Of a stretch of DNA of 64,000 bases, positions 7,980 through 16,799 are shown piece after piece. Position 1 is the stretch's first letter. The number at the start of each line of letters is the position of its first letter. This DNA is from Rhizobium bangladeshense (GTDB taxonomy: Bacteria; Pseudomonadota; Alphaproteobacteria; Rhizobiales; Rhizobiaceae): contig NZ_LYPL01000021.1 of assembly GCF_001662075.1 (NCBI RefSeq), positions 29,732 through 93,731 on the forward strand. The letters are read 5' to 3'. The position numbers and the translations under genes are program-made. The notes under the pieces are model-generated. The model was given only the letters and a program-made list of their open reading frames with translations, made no database searches and was not told the DNA's origin.

Positions 7980-9263
7980 ATGAGAAAGCTATTGGCGGCT
8001 GTTTTGACCGTAACGCTGGCGGTTTCGGCGCCGCTTGCGGCTCTTGCCGGCAACGCCTCGCTGATCCTCGATGCCCGCACCGGCAAGGTCCTTGCCGCCG
8101 AAAACGCCGACACGCTGAACCACCCGGCCTCGCTGACGAAGATGATGACGCTTTATCTCACCTTCGAGGCCTTGAAGCGCGGCAAGATCGCCTGGGATAC
8201 GCCGATCAAAATGTCGAAATATGCCGCCGCCCGACCGCCGACCAAGCTCGGCGTCAAGGCCGGCGGCACCATCACGGTGCGCGAGGCGGTCTATGGGATG
8301 ATCGTCAAATCCGCCAATGACGCCGCCGCCGCCATGGCCGAGACGCTCGGCGGCTCGGAGAGCGGTTTTGCCCGGATGATGACGGCAAAAGCCCGCCAGC
8401 TCGGCATGAGCCGCACCGTCTTCCTCAACGCATCCGGCCTGCCGAACAGCAGCCAGGTGACGACGGCGCGCGACATGTCGACGCTTGCCGTGGCGCTGAT
8501 GAAGAATTACCCCAATGAATACCGCCTGTTTTCGGTGGCAAGCTTCAATTTCCGCGGTAAGACCGTGCGCGGTCACAACAATCTCATGTACCGCTACCAG
8601 GGCATGGACGGCATCAAGACGGGCTATACCAACGCCTCCGGCTTCAACCTCGTCAGCGCCGTCAGGGACGGCAACCGGCGCGTCGTCGGCGTCGTGCTCG
8701 GCGGCCGCACCGCCCGCAGCCGCGACGCCAAGATGGCGGCGCTGCTCGACCGCTATCTCGGCCGCGCCTCGTCTTCCGGCGGCGCCAGGCTGGTGGCGAG
8801 CGTCGGCGCCAAGGAGGCCGTCGAAGTCGCTTCCGCCGCTGATGCTTCCGATGTTCCGGTGCCGCTCAACGCGCCGCGCCCGGCCGACGACCTCGCGTCA
8901 AAGAGCCTGGCCTATGCCGACGACGCCGTCGTGCCGTTGGACCGTCCGGTCGCGATGGATGAGATCCTGAACGCCGGCAAGGCGCCGAAGATGTCGGCCG
9001 AGAAGGCTGATGGCGACTGGCAGATCCAGATCTCGGCCGCCCCGAGCGCCGATGCGGCGCGCGCGCTTCTCGCCCAGGCGAAGTCGGAAGGCGGCGCGCC
9101 GCTCGTTTCCGCTTCGCCCTATACCGAGGCGGTTGGGGAGGGCGCCAATAGGATCTACCGCGCCCGCTTCGGCGGCTTCGCCAGCAGGGATGCCGCCGTC
9201 TCGGCTTGCGATGCGCTGAAACAGCGCTCCTATGACTGCATGCTGCTGCCGGACCACGGCTGA
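7980..9263 (+). CDS. D-alanyl-D-alanine carboxypeptidase (class C low-molecular-weight PBP) with SPOR domain
   Basis: A 427-residue periplasmic serine peptidase that trims pentapeptide side chains of peptidoglycan. The signal peptide covers residues 1-23 (MRKLLAAVLTVTLAVSAPLAALA). All three active-site motifs are present: SLTK in HPASLTKMM (about 47-50), SAN in VKSANDAA, and KTG in DGIKTGYTNASGF. A variable linker leads to a C-terminal SPOR domain (about 345-425), which binds denuded glycans at the division septum. The start is set by AGGGGGA just upstream and by the signal peptide; an earlier in-frame start at 7815 lacks both. Confidence 0.93.
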   Translation: MRKLLAAVLTVTLAVSAPLAALAGNASLILDARTGKVLAAENADTLNHPASLTKMMTLYLTFEALKRGKIAWDTPIKMSKYAAARPPTKLGVKAGGTITVREAVYGMIVKSANDAAAAMAETLGGSESGFARMMTAKARQLGMSRTVFLNASGLPNSSQVTTARDMSTLAVALMKNYPNEYRLFSVASFNFRGKTVRGHNNLMYRYQGMDGIKTGYTNASGFNLVSAVRDGNRRVVGVVLGGRTARSRDAKMAALLDRYLGRASSSGGARLVASVGAKEAVEVASAADASDVPVPLNAPRPADDLASKSLAYADDAVVPLDRPVAMDEILNAGKAPKMSAEKADGDWQIQISAAPSADAARALLAQAKSEGGAPLVSASPYTEAVGEGANRIYRARFGGFASRDAAVSACDALKQRSYDCMLLPDHG

Positions 9264-9345
9264 TCGTCGCCCGGCACTCAAGGCAATCCACTCTGGACAA
9301 GCATCGGGAATCAGCGTCTCTTCCATAAACAAAAGGAGAACGCCG

Positions 9346-9663
9346 ATGTTGCGTCGTCTTGCCGATCAGTTCGAAACCTCGTCCGCCGCCCATGTCGCCG
9401 CCAACGGCATCGAACGCGATGCCGACTGGTTCCTCCTGAAGCTGCAGGAAGAAATGGGCGAGCTGACACAGGCGTGGAACCGACTGACCGGCCGGGGCCG
9501 TGCCAAAGGCCGCTCGCCCGAGGAAATGCGGCGCGATCTCGCCGACGAAACCGCCGACCTGCTCGGCCACATCCTGCTCTTTGCCCGCCGCAACGACATC
9601 GACCTTGCCGCGGCGATCGAGCGGAAGTGGCGGTTTCAGCCGGCGGAGCTGCCGAAGAGCTGA
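9346..9663 (+). CDS. MazG-like nucleotide pyrophosphohydrolase domain protein
   Basis: A 105-residue all-alpha NTP pyrophosphatase of the MazG/HisE type. The metal-binding helices carry LKLQEEMGELTQAWN (ExxE) and LADETADLLGHILLFA (ExxD), the hallmark of the superfamily. It probably hydrolyses a nucleotide triphosphate; the substrate is unknown. The start has AAAGGAG at ideal spacing. It follows the carboxypeptidase gene after 82 nt and may or may not share its transcript. Confidence 0.75.
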   Translation: MLRRLADQFETSSAAHVAANGIERDADWFLLKLQEEMGELTQAWNRLTGRGRAKGRSPEEMRRDLADETADLLGHILLFARRNDIDLAAAIERKWRFQPAELPKS

Positions 9664-9683
9664 GGCATGCCGGCTGCGTGAAA

Positions 9684-10175
9684 TCAGCCGAGCTTGTAGC
9701 GATAGAACTTGTTGTCCACCGCCATCAGCGGGAATGCGCGGGGCAGGGCGCTCTTGGCAATCTCGGTAAAGCCGTTCTTCTCGTAGAAGCGATGAGCGGC
9801 GACGAATTTGTCCGTCGTGCCGAGGAAGATATCGGTGAGACCGGCATCCCTGGCATGGGCGAACATGCGCTCGAGGAGCAGCGCCGCCACGCCGTGTTCG
9901 CGGCCGCGAACCTCGGCGGCGACGAACATCTTGCGCAGCGCCGCCTGATTGTGGCCGATATCCTTCAAGCCCAGCGTGCCGACGATGGCGCCGTCCTTGA
10001 CGGCGACCCAGAACTGGCCTTTGCCGGACTGATAGAAATCCGGGATGACCCTCAGATCCGGCTGCGCATCGGCGGTGATGTCGATGCCGAATTCTTCGCG
10101 CTGGATCGGCAGAATCACCGACAGCACGTCGTCGGCGTCGCCCTCGGTAAAAGGTCTGATCTCGATCTCCGCCAT
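9684..10175 (-). CDS. GNAT-family N-acetyltransferase
   Basis: A 163-residue acetyltransferase with the acetyl-CoA-binding region around KMFVAAEVRGREHGVAALLLERMFAHA and the downstream YEKNGFTEI strand. The substrate is unknown. It starts 10 nt after the tldD stop with an AGGGAAG ribosome-binding site inside the gap, so it is the second gene of a tldD operon. The 3' end converges with the MazG-like gene about 20 nt away. Confidence 0.85.
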   Translation of the reverse strand: MAEIEIRPFTEGDADDVLSVILPIQREEFGIDITADAQPDLRVIPDFYQSGKGQFWVAVKDGAIVGTLGLKDIGHNQAALRKMFVAAEVRGREHGVAALLLERMFAHARDAGLTDIFLGTTDKFVAAHRFYEKNGFTEIAKSALPRAFPLMAVDNKFYRYKLG

Positions 10176-10185
10176 CGGGCTTCCC

Positions 10186-11601
10186 TCAGGTCTGCGTGCC
10201 GCCGACCGTGATCTGATCCATGCGCAGATGCGGCTGGCCGACGCCGACCGGAACCCATTGGCCGGCCTTGCCGCAATTGCCGATGCCGGTGTCGAGCTTC
10301 ATGTCGTTGCCGATCATCGTAACCCGCTTCATCGCATCCGGGCCGTTGCCGATCAGCATCGCGCCCTTGATCGGCGCGCCGACCTTGCCGTTCTCGATCA
10401 GATAGGCCTCGGTGCAGCCGAAGACGAACTTGCCGGAGGTGATGTCGACCTGACCGCCGCCGAAGGAGACGGCATAAATGCCCTTCTTCACCGAGGCGAT
10501 GATTTCATCAGGCGTCTTGTCGCCGCCGAGCATATAGGTGTTGGTCATGCGCGGCATCGGCACATGCGCATAACCCTGGCGGCGGCCGTTGCCGGTAGGC
10601 GCCATGCCCATCAGCCGGGCATTCTGCCGGTCCTGCATATAGCCGACGAGCTTGCCGTTCTCGATGAGCACGTTGTAGCCGGAGGGCGTGCCTTCGTCGT
10701 CGATGGTGATTGAGCCGCGGCGGTTGTCGATCGTGCCGTCGTCGACGACGGTAACACCGGGTGCTGCCACCATCTGGCCGAGAAGGCCGGCAAAGGCCGA
10801 CGTCTTCTTGCGGTTGAAATCGCCTTCCAGCCCGTGACCGACCGCTTCGTGCAGCATCACGCCCGGCCAGCCGGAGCCGAGAACGACATCCATCGTGCCC
10901 GCCGGCGCATCGATCGCCTCGAGATTGACGAGCGCCTGGCGCAGCGCCTCGTCGGCGCCGTATTGCCAGCTGCCCTCGGTGATGAAATCGCCGAAGCCGA
11001 TGCGCCCGCCGCTGCCGTAGGAGCCGCTCTCCTGGCGCTCGCCTTGCCCGACCACGACGGAGATGTTGACGCGGGTCATGGGGCGGATGTCGCGGACGCG
11101 ATGCCCGTCGGCGCGCAGGATGTCGACGACCTGCCAGCTCGCCGCCACCGAGGCCGTCACCTGCCGCACCTTGTCGTCCTTGCCCCTGAGATAGGCGTCG
11201 ATGTCCTGCAGGACTTTGACCTTTTCCTCAAAACTCGGCTGGCCGATCGGGTTCTGGTCACCGTAGAATTTCTTGTTGGTGCCCTGGGGGGCGGCGGCAT
11301 AGGAGCCTGAATAGCCGCGCGTCACCGCGCCGACCGCATCCGCCGCCCGCTTCAGCGCCGCCACCGACAGATCGCCGGCATGGGCATAACCGACCGCCTC
11401 GCCGGCAACGGCGCGAAGCCCGAAGCCCTGCTCGGTATTGAAACTGCCGCCCTTCAGCCGGCCATTGTCGAAGGTCAGCGCTTCGGCCTGCGCATGCTCG
11501 ATGAAAAGCTCGCCATCATCGGCGCCGGCGAGCGCCTCGGCGACAAGGCCGCGCATGGTGGCTTCGTCGGCATCGAAAAGCGGCAGGAGATCGGTGGTCA
11601 T
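10186..11601 (-). CDS. tldD: TldD metalloprotease
   Basis: A 471-residue TldD subunit. With TldE/PmbA this family forms a heterodimeric zinc protease that degrades unfolded peptides and, in enterobacteria, processes microcin B17 precursor and CcdA. The metal-binding HExxxH motif is in VMLHEAVGHGLEGD at about residues 252-265. Downstream YNVLIENGKLVGYMQDR and the C-terminal GNCGKAGQWVPVGVGQPHL are family signatures. No pmbA/tldE partner lies in this window. Confidence 0.95.
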   Translation of the reverse strand: MTTDLLPLFDADEATMRGLVAEALAGADDGELFIEHAQAEALTFDNGRLKGGSFNTEQGFGLRAVAGEAVGYAHAGDLSVAALKRAADAVGAVTRGYSGSYAAAPQGTNKKFYGDQNPIGQPSFEEKVKVLQDIDAYLRGKDDKVRQVTASVAASWQVVDILRADGHRVRDIRPMTRVNISVVVGQGERQESGSYGSGGRIGFGDFITEGSWQYGADEALRQALVNLEAIDAPAGTMDVVLGSGWPGVMLHEAVGHGLEGDFNRKKTSAFAGLLGQMVAAPGVTVVDDGTIDNRRGSITIDDEGTPSGYNVLIENGKLVGYMQDRQNARLMGMAPTGNGRRQGYAHVPMPRMTNTYMLGGDKTPDEIIASVKKGIYAVSFGGGQVDITSGKFVFGCTEAYLIENGKVGAPIKGAMLIGNGPDAMKRVTMIGNDMKLDTGIGNCGKAGQWVPVGVGQPHLRMDQITVGGTQT

Positions 11602-12057
11602 GGTCTGGCTCCAATGGGCATGCGTTCGGGAATGCGCTTACTCCCTAGATAGGGCTCTACCTTATAAGGAGTGAAGCCCTGCGGCCGAATTATTCTTTGT
11701 CGGGTAGGACAATCTCCGTCATCACAGCCATCGCGCCTGGACTCTTGCTCGCCGCAGGACGTCGCGCGGATGCTCGGGTCAAGCCCGAGCAGGACGGAGT
11801 ACGGGGAAACGTTCGAGCAAGCATAGCGCACGGCGATGATGAGTCGATCCATGCGCTGCCGGCAAGTTTGGCGGAAGTCCACCCCAACCTCCGTCATCCC
11901 AGGCCTTGAGCCTGGGATCATGATGGATGCCGTGCGGATGCTCGGCTCAAGGCGGCTCAAGGCCGAGCATGACGGAAGGTGGGTGGGCGCCTGAGGAGGT
12001 ACAGCGATGGTGACGGAATACGAGCGAAGCTGCGCTCTGCCGTCGCAGCTCATGCCC
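11602..12057. repeat. Intergenic region with palindromic interspersed repeats
   Basis: 456 bp upstream of tldD and downstream of the IalB-like gene. It contains two copies of the window-wide interspersed repeat. One, degenerate, is centred on TGCTCGGGTCAAGCCCGAGCA at 11771-11791. The other, at 11889-11977, starts CTCCGTCATCCCAGG and ends in GAGCATGACGGA. Reading frames crossing these palindromes are not genes. The tldD promoter must lie in the first part of the region. Confidence 0.7.
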
Positions 12058-12696
12058 TTACGGCAGCGCGTCGAAACCCTCGGCAAAACCCTTGAGGTCG
12101 ACAGGAATGCCGATGCCTTCTTCCGGTGTCTGGAAGACGATGAAGGTTGCCTGGGCGCCGCTGCGGAAGGTTTTCAGCAGCTCGTCCTCGAGCACGACCT
12201 CGGCATAGCAGCCGTCGGCAAAGCAGCGCACGAAATAGGCGCGGCCGATATCCTTGCCGTCGACATTGAGTCCGAGGCCGTTCGGCAGGAGCACGCCGAG
12301 CGGTGCGAGCACGCGCAGGATCTTCGACTTGCGGTCGGCCGTCTTCAGGACGACGACGGAAAGCCCGACTTCCGGCCGGTCCTCGGCGATGACGTTCTGC
12401 ATCAGCGCGCATTGTTCGGCCGATGCGCCGGCCGGCTTGTCGCAGACAACGGACCAGGCGCCATGATTGGATTTCACCGTGCCCGGCGCCTGCGGCTGCG
12501 TCTGGCCTGGCGTCGCCGGTTCGACTTTCGGGCTGGCGGCGTTCGGCTGCTGCGGGGTGGGGGCAGGGGCAGCCGGGGCTGGCGCTGTGGGCGCGGCCGG
12601 GGAGGGGGCGGGTTGCTGTGCGAATACGGGCGTCGCCGCGGCAGCCGCGATACTGGCAGTCACGACGAGCGCCTGCGCGAGGGAACGGAAACCCAT
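12058..12696 (-). CDS. Invasion-associated locus B (IalB) family protein
   Basis: A 212-residue secreted protein. Signal peptide MGFRSLAQALVVTASIAAAAATPVFAQ, then a Pro/Ala-rich linker (about 28-75), then the IalB fold with HGAWSVVCDKP, ECALMQNV-like segment and FVRCFADGCYAEVVL, where paired cysteines are conserved. IalB is linked to erythrocyte invasion in Bartonella; free-living rhizobia carry several homologues of unknown role. The start at 12696 has AGAGG 7 nt upstream and gives the signal peptide; longer in-frame starts do not. Divergent from ctaC. Confidence 0.82.
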   Translation of the reverse strand: MGFRSLAQALVVTASIAAAAATPVFAQQPAPSPAAPTAPAPAAPAPTPQQPNAASPKVEPATPGQTQPQAPGTVKSNHGAWSVVCDKPAGASAEQCALMQNVIAEDRPEVGLSVVVLKTADRKSKILRVLAPLGVLLPNGLGLNVDGKDIGRAYFVRCFADGCYAEVVLEDELLKTFRSGAQATFIVFQTPEEGIGIPVDLKGFAEGFDALP

Positions 12697-13036
12697 GAAA
12701 ACCTCTGGATATCGAATCATTGCGGCTATTGTTGAAGCTGCCCACCGAAAATGAAAAGCCCCACCCCGTGAAAACCGGGGGACTGCGGCAGAAATTGGAC
12801 CTTTCGGCAAGAATGTGCGGCGGCCGGATTGGCCGGAAAGGCGTTTTTTCATATGCTGATGAAAATCTTGGGATGTTTTGCCGTCCGGGGCTGCCTATGC
12901 TTTGAGCAAAAATGCCGCATAGACAAATGCTCTGGCCTGTTGCGGCAAATGCCAAACTGTGGTTTGAAGCGCTGAAGATGGCAAGGATTCTGCATCCGTT
13001 TTTGCAGGTCAAGCGCTCGAGGGAGATAATAAGGTG
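12697..13036. promoter_or_regulatory. Divergent promoter region between the IalB-like gene and ctaC
   Basis: 340 bp that must carry the promoters of both the IalB-like gene and the cytochrome oxidase operon. I see no perfect operator or terminator. Mildly AT-rich tracts lie at 12841-12870 and 12995-13040. GGGAGA at 13021-13026 is the ctaC ribosome-binding site. No gene is supported. Confidence 0.4.
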
Positions 13037-13921
13037 ATGAAGAAGGCTTATGCAGCTCTGACCGCGCTGGTCTGTCTGCTTTTTGCTTCCGGTACATATG
13101 CCGACCAGCCGCAACCGTGGCAGGCAACGCTGCAGCCGGCGGCGACGCCGATCATGCGGGAAATCCAGTGGTTCGAACAATATACCCTGTGGTTTATCGT
13201 TCCGATCACGCTCTTCGTTCTGATCCTGCTCATCGTCGTCTGCGTCAAGTTCCGCGCCAGCGCCAATCCGGTGCCCTCGAGGACGAGCCACAACACCGTG
13301 ATCGAGGTCATCTGGACCGTGGGGCCGGTCCTGGTGCTGCTCCTTCTCGCCATTCCCTCCTTCAATCTTCTGACGGCGCAGCTGACGCTGCCGGAAAACC
13401 CCGACGTGACGATCAAGGCGACCGCCACGCAGTGGCAGTGGAACTATGAATATGAGGGTTCGGGCGACAGCCCGCTGGCCTTCGATTCCTACCTCTTGAA
13501 GGATCAGGACCGCGCGGCTGCCGGCAAGGAAGACAAGTCCGTCTATCCCCGGCTTCTGGCCGTCGACAACGAGCTGGTCCTGCCTGTCAACAAGACGGTG
13601 CGCGTCCTCGTGACCGCAGCGCCGACCGACGTCATCCACGCTTTCGCCATGCCGTCCTTCGGCATCAAGATCGACGCCGTGCCGGGTCGCCTCAACGAAA
13701 CCTGGTTCAAGGCCGAGCGCGAAGGCCTGTTTTACGGCCAGTGTTCCGAGCTCTGCGGCAAGGACCATGCGTACATGCCGATCGCCATCCGCGTCGTCTC
13801 CGAGGACAAGTACAAGCAGTGGCTGAGCGCAGCCGCCAGCGACCTGCCCGGCGCCTACAAGACACTCATGGCCGCAACCGATGGTCCCGCAAAGACCGTC
13901 GACGTCGCCGAAGCACAGTAA
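13037..13921 (+). CDS. ctaC: Cytochrome c oxidase subunit II (aa3 type)
   Basis: Carries the CuA centre that accepts electrons from cytochrome c. The 294-residue precursor has a signal peptide (MKKAYAALTALVCLLFASGTYA), two membrane helices (about 45-70 and 88-110) and a periplasmic cupredoxin domain. The CuA ligands are in DVIHAFAMPSFGIK and GQCSELCGKDHAYMP. The aromatic patch QWQWNYEY is also present. A GTG one codon upstream (13034) is an equally possible start given the GGGAGA spacing. First gene of the oxidase operon. Confidence 0.96.
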   Translation: MKKAYAALTALVCLLFASGTYADQPQPWQATLQPAATPIMREIQWFEQYTLWFIVPITLFVLILLIVVCVKFRASANPVPSRTSHNTVIEVIWTVGPVLVLLLLAIPSFNLLTAQLTLPENPDVTIKATATQWQWNYEYEGSGDSPLAFDSYLLKDQDRAAAGKEDKSVYPRLLAVDNELVLPVNKTVRVLVTAAPTDVIHAFAMPSFGIKIDAVPGRLNETWFKAEREGLFYGQCSELCGKDHAYMPIAIRVVSEDKYKQWLSAAASDLPGAYKTLMAATDGPAKTVDVAEAQ

Positions 13922-13939
13922 TTAAAGGGGATCGGGACA

Positions 13940-15640
13940 ATGGCTGGACCTTCCGCTCACGACGATCATTCTCACGGTCATGCCCATGATGACCACGCCC
14001 ATGATCATGACCACGATCACGGGCACACGCCGAGCTTTGTCAATCGCTGGCTGTTTTCGACCAACCACAAGGACATTGGCACGCTCTACCTGATCTTCGC
14101 GATCATTGCCGGCATCATCGGCGGCGCGCTGTCGGTGGCCATGCGCATGGAACTGCAGGAGCCGGGCATCCAGATCTTCCACGGCCTGGCCTCGATGGTC
14201 TACGGCTACGAGGGCGATGCCGCCATCGACGGCGCCAAGCAGATGTTCAACATGTTCACGACCGCGCACGCGCTGATCATGATCTTCTTCATGGTCATGC
14301 CGGCGATGATCGGCGGTTTCGCCAACTGGATGGTGCCGATCATGATCGGCGCCCCCGATATGGCCTTCCCGCGCCTGAACAACATCTCCTTCTGGCTGAT
14401 CGTCCCTGCCTTTATCCTGCTGCTGCTGTCGATGTTCGTCGAAGGCCCGGCCGGCGCCTATGGCACCGGCGGCGGCTGGACGATGTATCCGCCGCTGGCC
14501 ACAAGCGGCACGCCGGGACCGGCGGTCGATCTGGCGATCTTCGCGCTGCACATTGCCGGCGCCTCGTCGATCCTCGGTGCGATCAACTTCATCACCACGA
14601 TCCTCAACATGCGTGCTCCCGGCATGACGCTGCACAAGATGCCGCTCTTTGCCTGGTCCGTGCTGATCACCGCCTTCCTGCTGCTCTTGTCGCTGCCGGT
14701 TCTGGCAGGCGGCATCACCATGCTGCTCACCGACCGCAACTTCGGCACCTCGTTCTTCTCTCCCGAAGGCGGCGGTGATCCGATCCTCTACCAGCACCTG
14801 TTCTGGTTCTTCGGTCACCCCGAGGTCTACATCCTCATCCTGCCGGGCTTCGGCATGGTCAGCCACATCATCTCGACCTTCTCGAAGAAGCCGATCTTCG
14901 GCTACCTCGGCATGGCCTACGCCATGGTCGCGATCGGCGCCGTCGGCTTCGTCGTCTGGGCCCACCACATGTACACGGTCGGCCTGTCGCTCGATGCGCA
15001 GCGTTACTTCGTCTTCGCCACCATGGTCATCGCCGTGCCGACGGGCGTGAAGATCTTCTCCTGGATCGCAACGATGTGGGGCGGCTCGATCTCGTTCACC
15101 ACGCCGATGCTCTGGGCGATCGGCTTCATCTTCCTGTTCACGGTCGGCGGCGTCACCGGCGTCCAGCTCGCCAATGCCGGTCTCGACCGGTCGCTGCATG
15201 ACACCTATTACGTCGTGGCCCACTTCCACTACGTTCTGTCGCTCGGCGCCGTCTTCGCGATCTTTGCCGGCTGGTACTACTGGTTCCCGAAGATGACCGG
15301 CTACCTCTACAGCGAATTCCTGGGCAAGGTGCACTTCTGGATCATGTTCATCGGCGTCAACCTGGTGTTCTTCCCGCAGCACTTCCTCGGGCTTGCCGGC
15401 ATGCCGCGCCGCTACATCGATTATCCCGATGCCTATGCCGGCTGGAACTACGTCTCCTCCGTCGGCTCCTACATCTCGGCCTTCGGCGTGGTGATCTTCC
15501 TCTTCTGCGTCTTCGAGGCCCTCGCCAAGAAGCGCGTGGCGGGCGACAATCCCTGGGGCGAGGGCGCAACGACGCTCGAATGGCAGCTGCCTTCGCCGCC
15601 GCCCTACCACCAGTGGGAACAGCTGCCGCGCATCAAGTAA
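13940..15640 (+). CDS. ctaD: Cytochrome c oxidase subunit I with His/Asp-rich N-terminus
   Basis: Catalytic subunit holding heme a and the heme a3-CuB centre; reduces O2 and pumps protons. The 566-residue protein has the usual twelve-helix pattern. Heme and CuB ligands are visible in TAHALIMIFFMVMPA, FWFFGHPEVYILILPGFG (with the His-Tyr cross-link pair) and the downstream HH of VWAHHMYTVG, plus HFHYVLSLGA. Before the standard SFVNRWLFSTNHKDIGTLY start, residues 7-32 are almost entirely His and Asp (HDDHSHGHAHDDHAHDHDHD and on), an unusual metal-binding-like extension. Starts 18 nt after ctaC. Confidence 0.97.
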   Translation: MAGPSAHDDHSHGHAHDDHAHDHDHDHGHTPSFVNRWLFSTNHKDIGTLYLIFAIIAGIIGGALSVAMRMELQEPGIQIFHGLASMVYGYEGDAAIDGAKQMFNMFTTAHALIMIFFMVMPAMIGGFANWMVPIMIGAPDMAFPRLNNISFWLIVPAFILLLLSMFVEGPAGAYGTGGGWTMYPPLATSGTPGPAVDLAIFALHIAGASSILGAINFITTILNMRAPGMTLHKMPLFAWSVLITAFLLLLSLPVLAGGITMLLTDRNFGTSFFSPEGGGDPILYQHLFWFFGHPEVYILILPGFGMVSHIISTFSKKPIFGYLGMAYAMVAIGAVGFVVWAHHMYTVGLSLDAQRYFVFATMVIAVPTGVKIFSWIATMWGGSISFTTPMLWAIGFIFLFTVGGVTGVQLANAGLDRSLHDTYYVVAHFHYVLSLGAVFAIFAGWYYWFPKMTGYLYSEFLGKVHFWIMFIGVNLVFFPQHFLGLAGMPRRYIDYPDAYAGWNYVSSVGSYISAFGVVIFLFCVFEALAKKRVAGDNPWGEGATTLEWQLPSPPPYHQWEQLPRIK

Positions 15641-15653
15641 TTTGCGCGGATAA

Positions 15654-15683
15654 CAGGACGCCGCATCTTTATACGGCGTCCTG
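15654..15683 (+). promoter_or_regulatory. 10-bp intercistronic hairpin between ctaD and ctaB
   Basis: A perfect 10-bp stem CAGGACGCCG / CGGCGTCCTG with a 10-nt loop sits in the 65-nt gap. There is no T-tract after it, so it is unlikely to be an intrinsic terminator. It may be a stabilising or processing element that sets the ratio of oxidase subunit mRNA to assembly-factor mRNA; that role is inference. Confidence 0.55.
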
Positions 15684-15705
15684 GCATTGAGACATTCAGG
15701 ACGAA

Positions 15706-16659
15706 ATGATGACGGTCATCGACAATCACGAGGCGCTTGCAGAGGACGGCGAATTGTCGGAAGCCAGCGCACGCGATTACTTCGAACTCTTGAAGCCACG
15801 GGTGATGTCGCTCGTGGTCTTCACTGCTTTTGCCGGCCTGGTGCTGGCGCCGGGCCATATCAATCCGGTCCTCGGCCTGATCGCCATCCTCTGCATCGCC
15901 GTCGGCGCCGGCGCCTCCGGTGCGCTCAACATGTGGTACGACGCCGATATCGACGCCATCATGAACCGCACCGCCAAGCGTCCGATTCCGGCCGGCCGCA
16001 TCGCGCCCTCCGAGGCGCTGGCCTTCGGCCTGGTGCTGTCGGGCTTTTCGGTCGTCATTCTCGGCCTTGCCGTCAACTGGCTGTCGGCCGGCATCCTCGC
16101 CTTCACCATCTTCTTCTACGCCGTCATCTACACCATGTGGCTGAAGCGCTCGACGCCGCAGAACATCGTCATCGGCGGTGCCGCCGGCGCCTTTCCGCCG
16201 ATGATCGGCTGGGCCTGCGTGACGAACACGGTGACGATCGAGAGCACGGTGCTTTTCCTGATCATCTTCCTGTGGACGCCGGCGCATTTCTGGGCGCTTG
16301 CCCTCTTCAAGATGCGCGACTACGAGGCCGTCGGCGTGCCGATGCTGCCGAACGTCGCCGGCGAGCGGGTCACCAAACACCAGATCGTCGCCTATGCGGT
16401 GCTGACCGCCATCTGCGCGGTCCTGCCGTCCTTCCTGGGTTTTGCGAGCTACGGCTACGGCCTCGTCGCCGCCGCCCTCGGCGCGATCTTCGTCTACTGT
16501 TCCATCGCCGTCTGGCGCATGCCGGACGGCGATCTGAAGATGATCCCGGCAAAGAAGCTCTTCGCCTTCTCGATCTTCTATCTGTTCGCGGTCTTCTCCG
16601 CCCTGATGATCGACCGGCTGGCCGCCATGCTGGTTTCGCAAGCAGGAGGCTTGTTCTGA
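15706..16659 (+). CDS. ctaB: Protoheme IX farnesyltransferase (heme O synthase)
   Basis: UbiA-family membrane prenyltransferase that adds farnesyl to heme b, giving heme O, the precursor of heme A for the oxidase. The 317-residue protein has the first Asp-rich motif in NMWYDADIDAIMNRTAKRPIP at about residues 78-98 and a second conserved loop around LFKMRDYEAVGVPMLP. About nine hydrophobic helices are visible. Its stop overlaps the next small gene by one base. Confidence 0.95.
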   Translation: MMTVIDNHEALAEDGELSEASARDYFELLKPRVMSLVVFTAFAGLVLAPGHINPVLGLIAILCIAVGAGASGALNMWYDADIDAIMNRTAKRPIPAGRIAPSEALAFGLVLSGFSVVILGLAVNWLSAGILAFTIFFYAVIYTMWLKRSTPQNIVIGGAAGAFPPMIGWACVTNTVTIESTVLFLIIFLWTPAHFWALALFKMRDYEAVGVPMLPNVAGERVTKHQIVAYAVLTAICAVLPSFLGFASYGYGLVAAALGAIFVYCSIAVWRMPDGDLKMIPAKKLFAFSIFYLFAVFSALMIDRLAAMLVSQAGGLF

Positions 16660-16799
16660 TGGATCTCGTCAAGCTCACCGAAAAGCAGATGAAGTCGCGC
16701 CGCAACCGCAACATCGCCCTCGGGCTGGTGCTCGCCGGCCTCGTCGTTCTTTTTTACGTGATGGCGATCGTGAAGATGGGCGGGGGAGCAGCCGGATGA
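16659..16799 (+). CDS. CoxF-like small membrane protein
   Basis: A 46-residue protein, MDLVKLTEKQMKSRRNRNIA at the N-terminus followed by one membrane helix (LGLVLAGLVVLFYVMAIVKM). Its start overlaps the ctaB stop (TGATG) and its stop overlaps the ctaG start (ATGA), so translation is coupled on both sides. Small proteins of this layout sit at the same spot in many alphaproteobacterial cox operons and are named CoxF; their exact job in oxidase assembly is not established. Confidence 0.82.
   Translation: MDLVKLTEKQMKSRRNRNIALGLVLAGLVVLFYVMAIVKMGGGAAG

Noticed and set aside
13922..15610. A 562-codon minus-strand frame across ctaD, and a 572-codon one across 12050-13768
   Set aside because: Both lie antisense to well-recognised oxidase genes or run through several genes and an intergenic region; low-complexity Glu/Asp/His/Arg content only.
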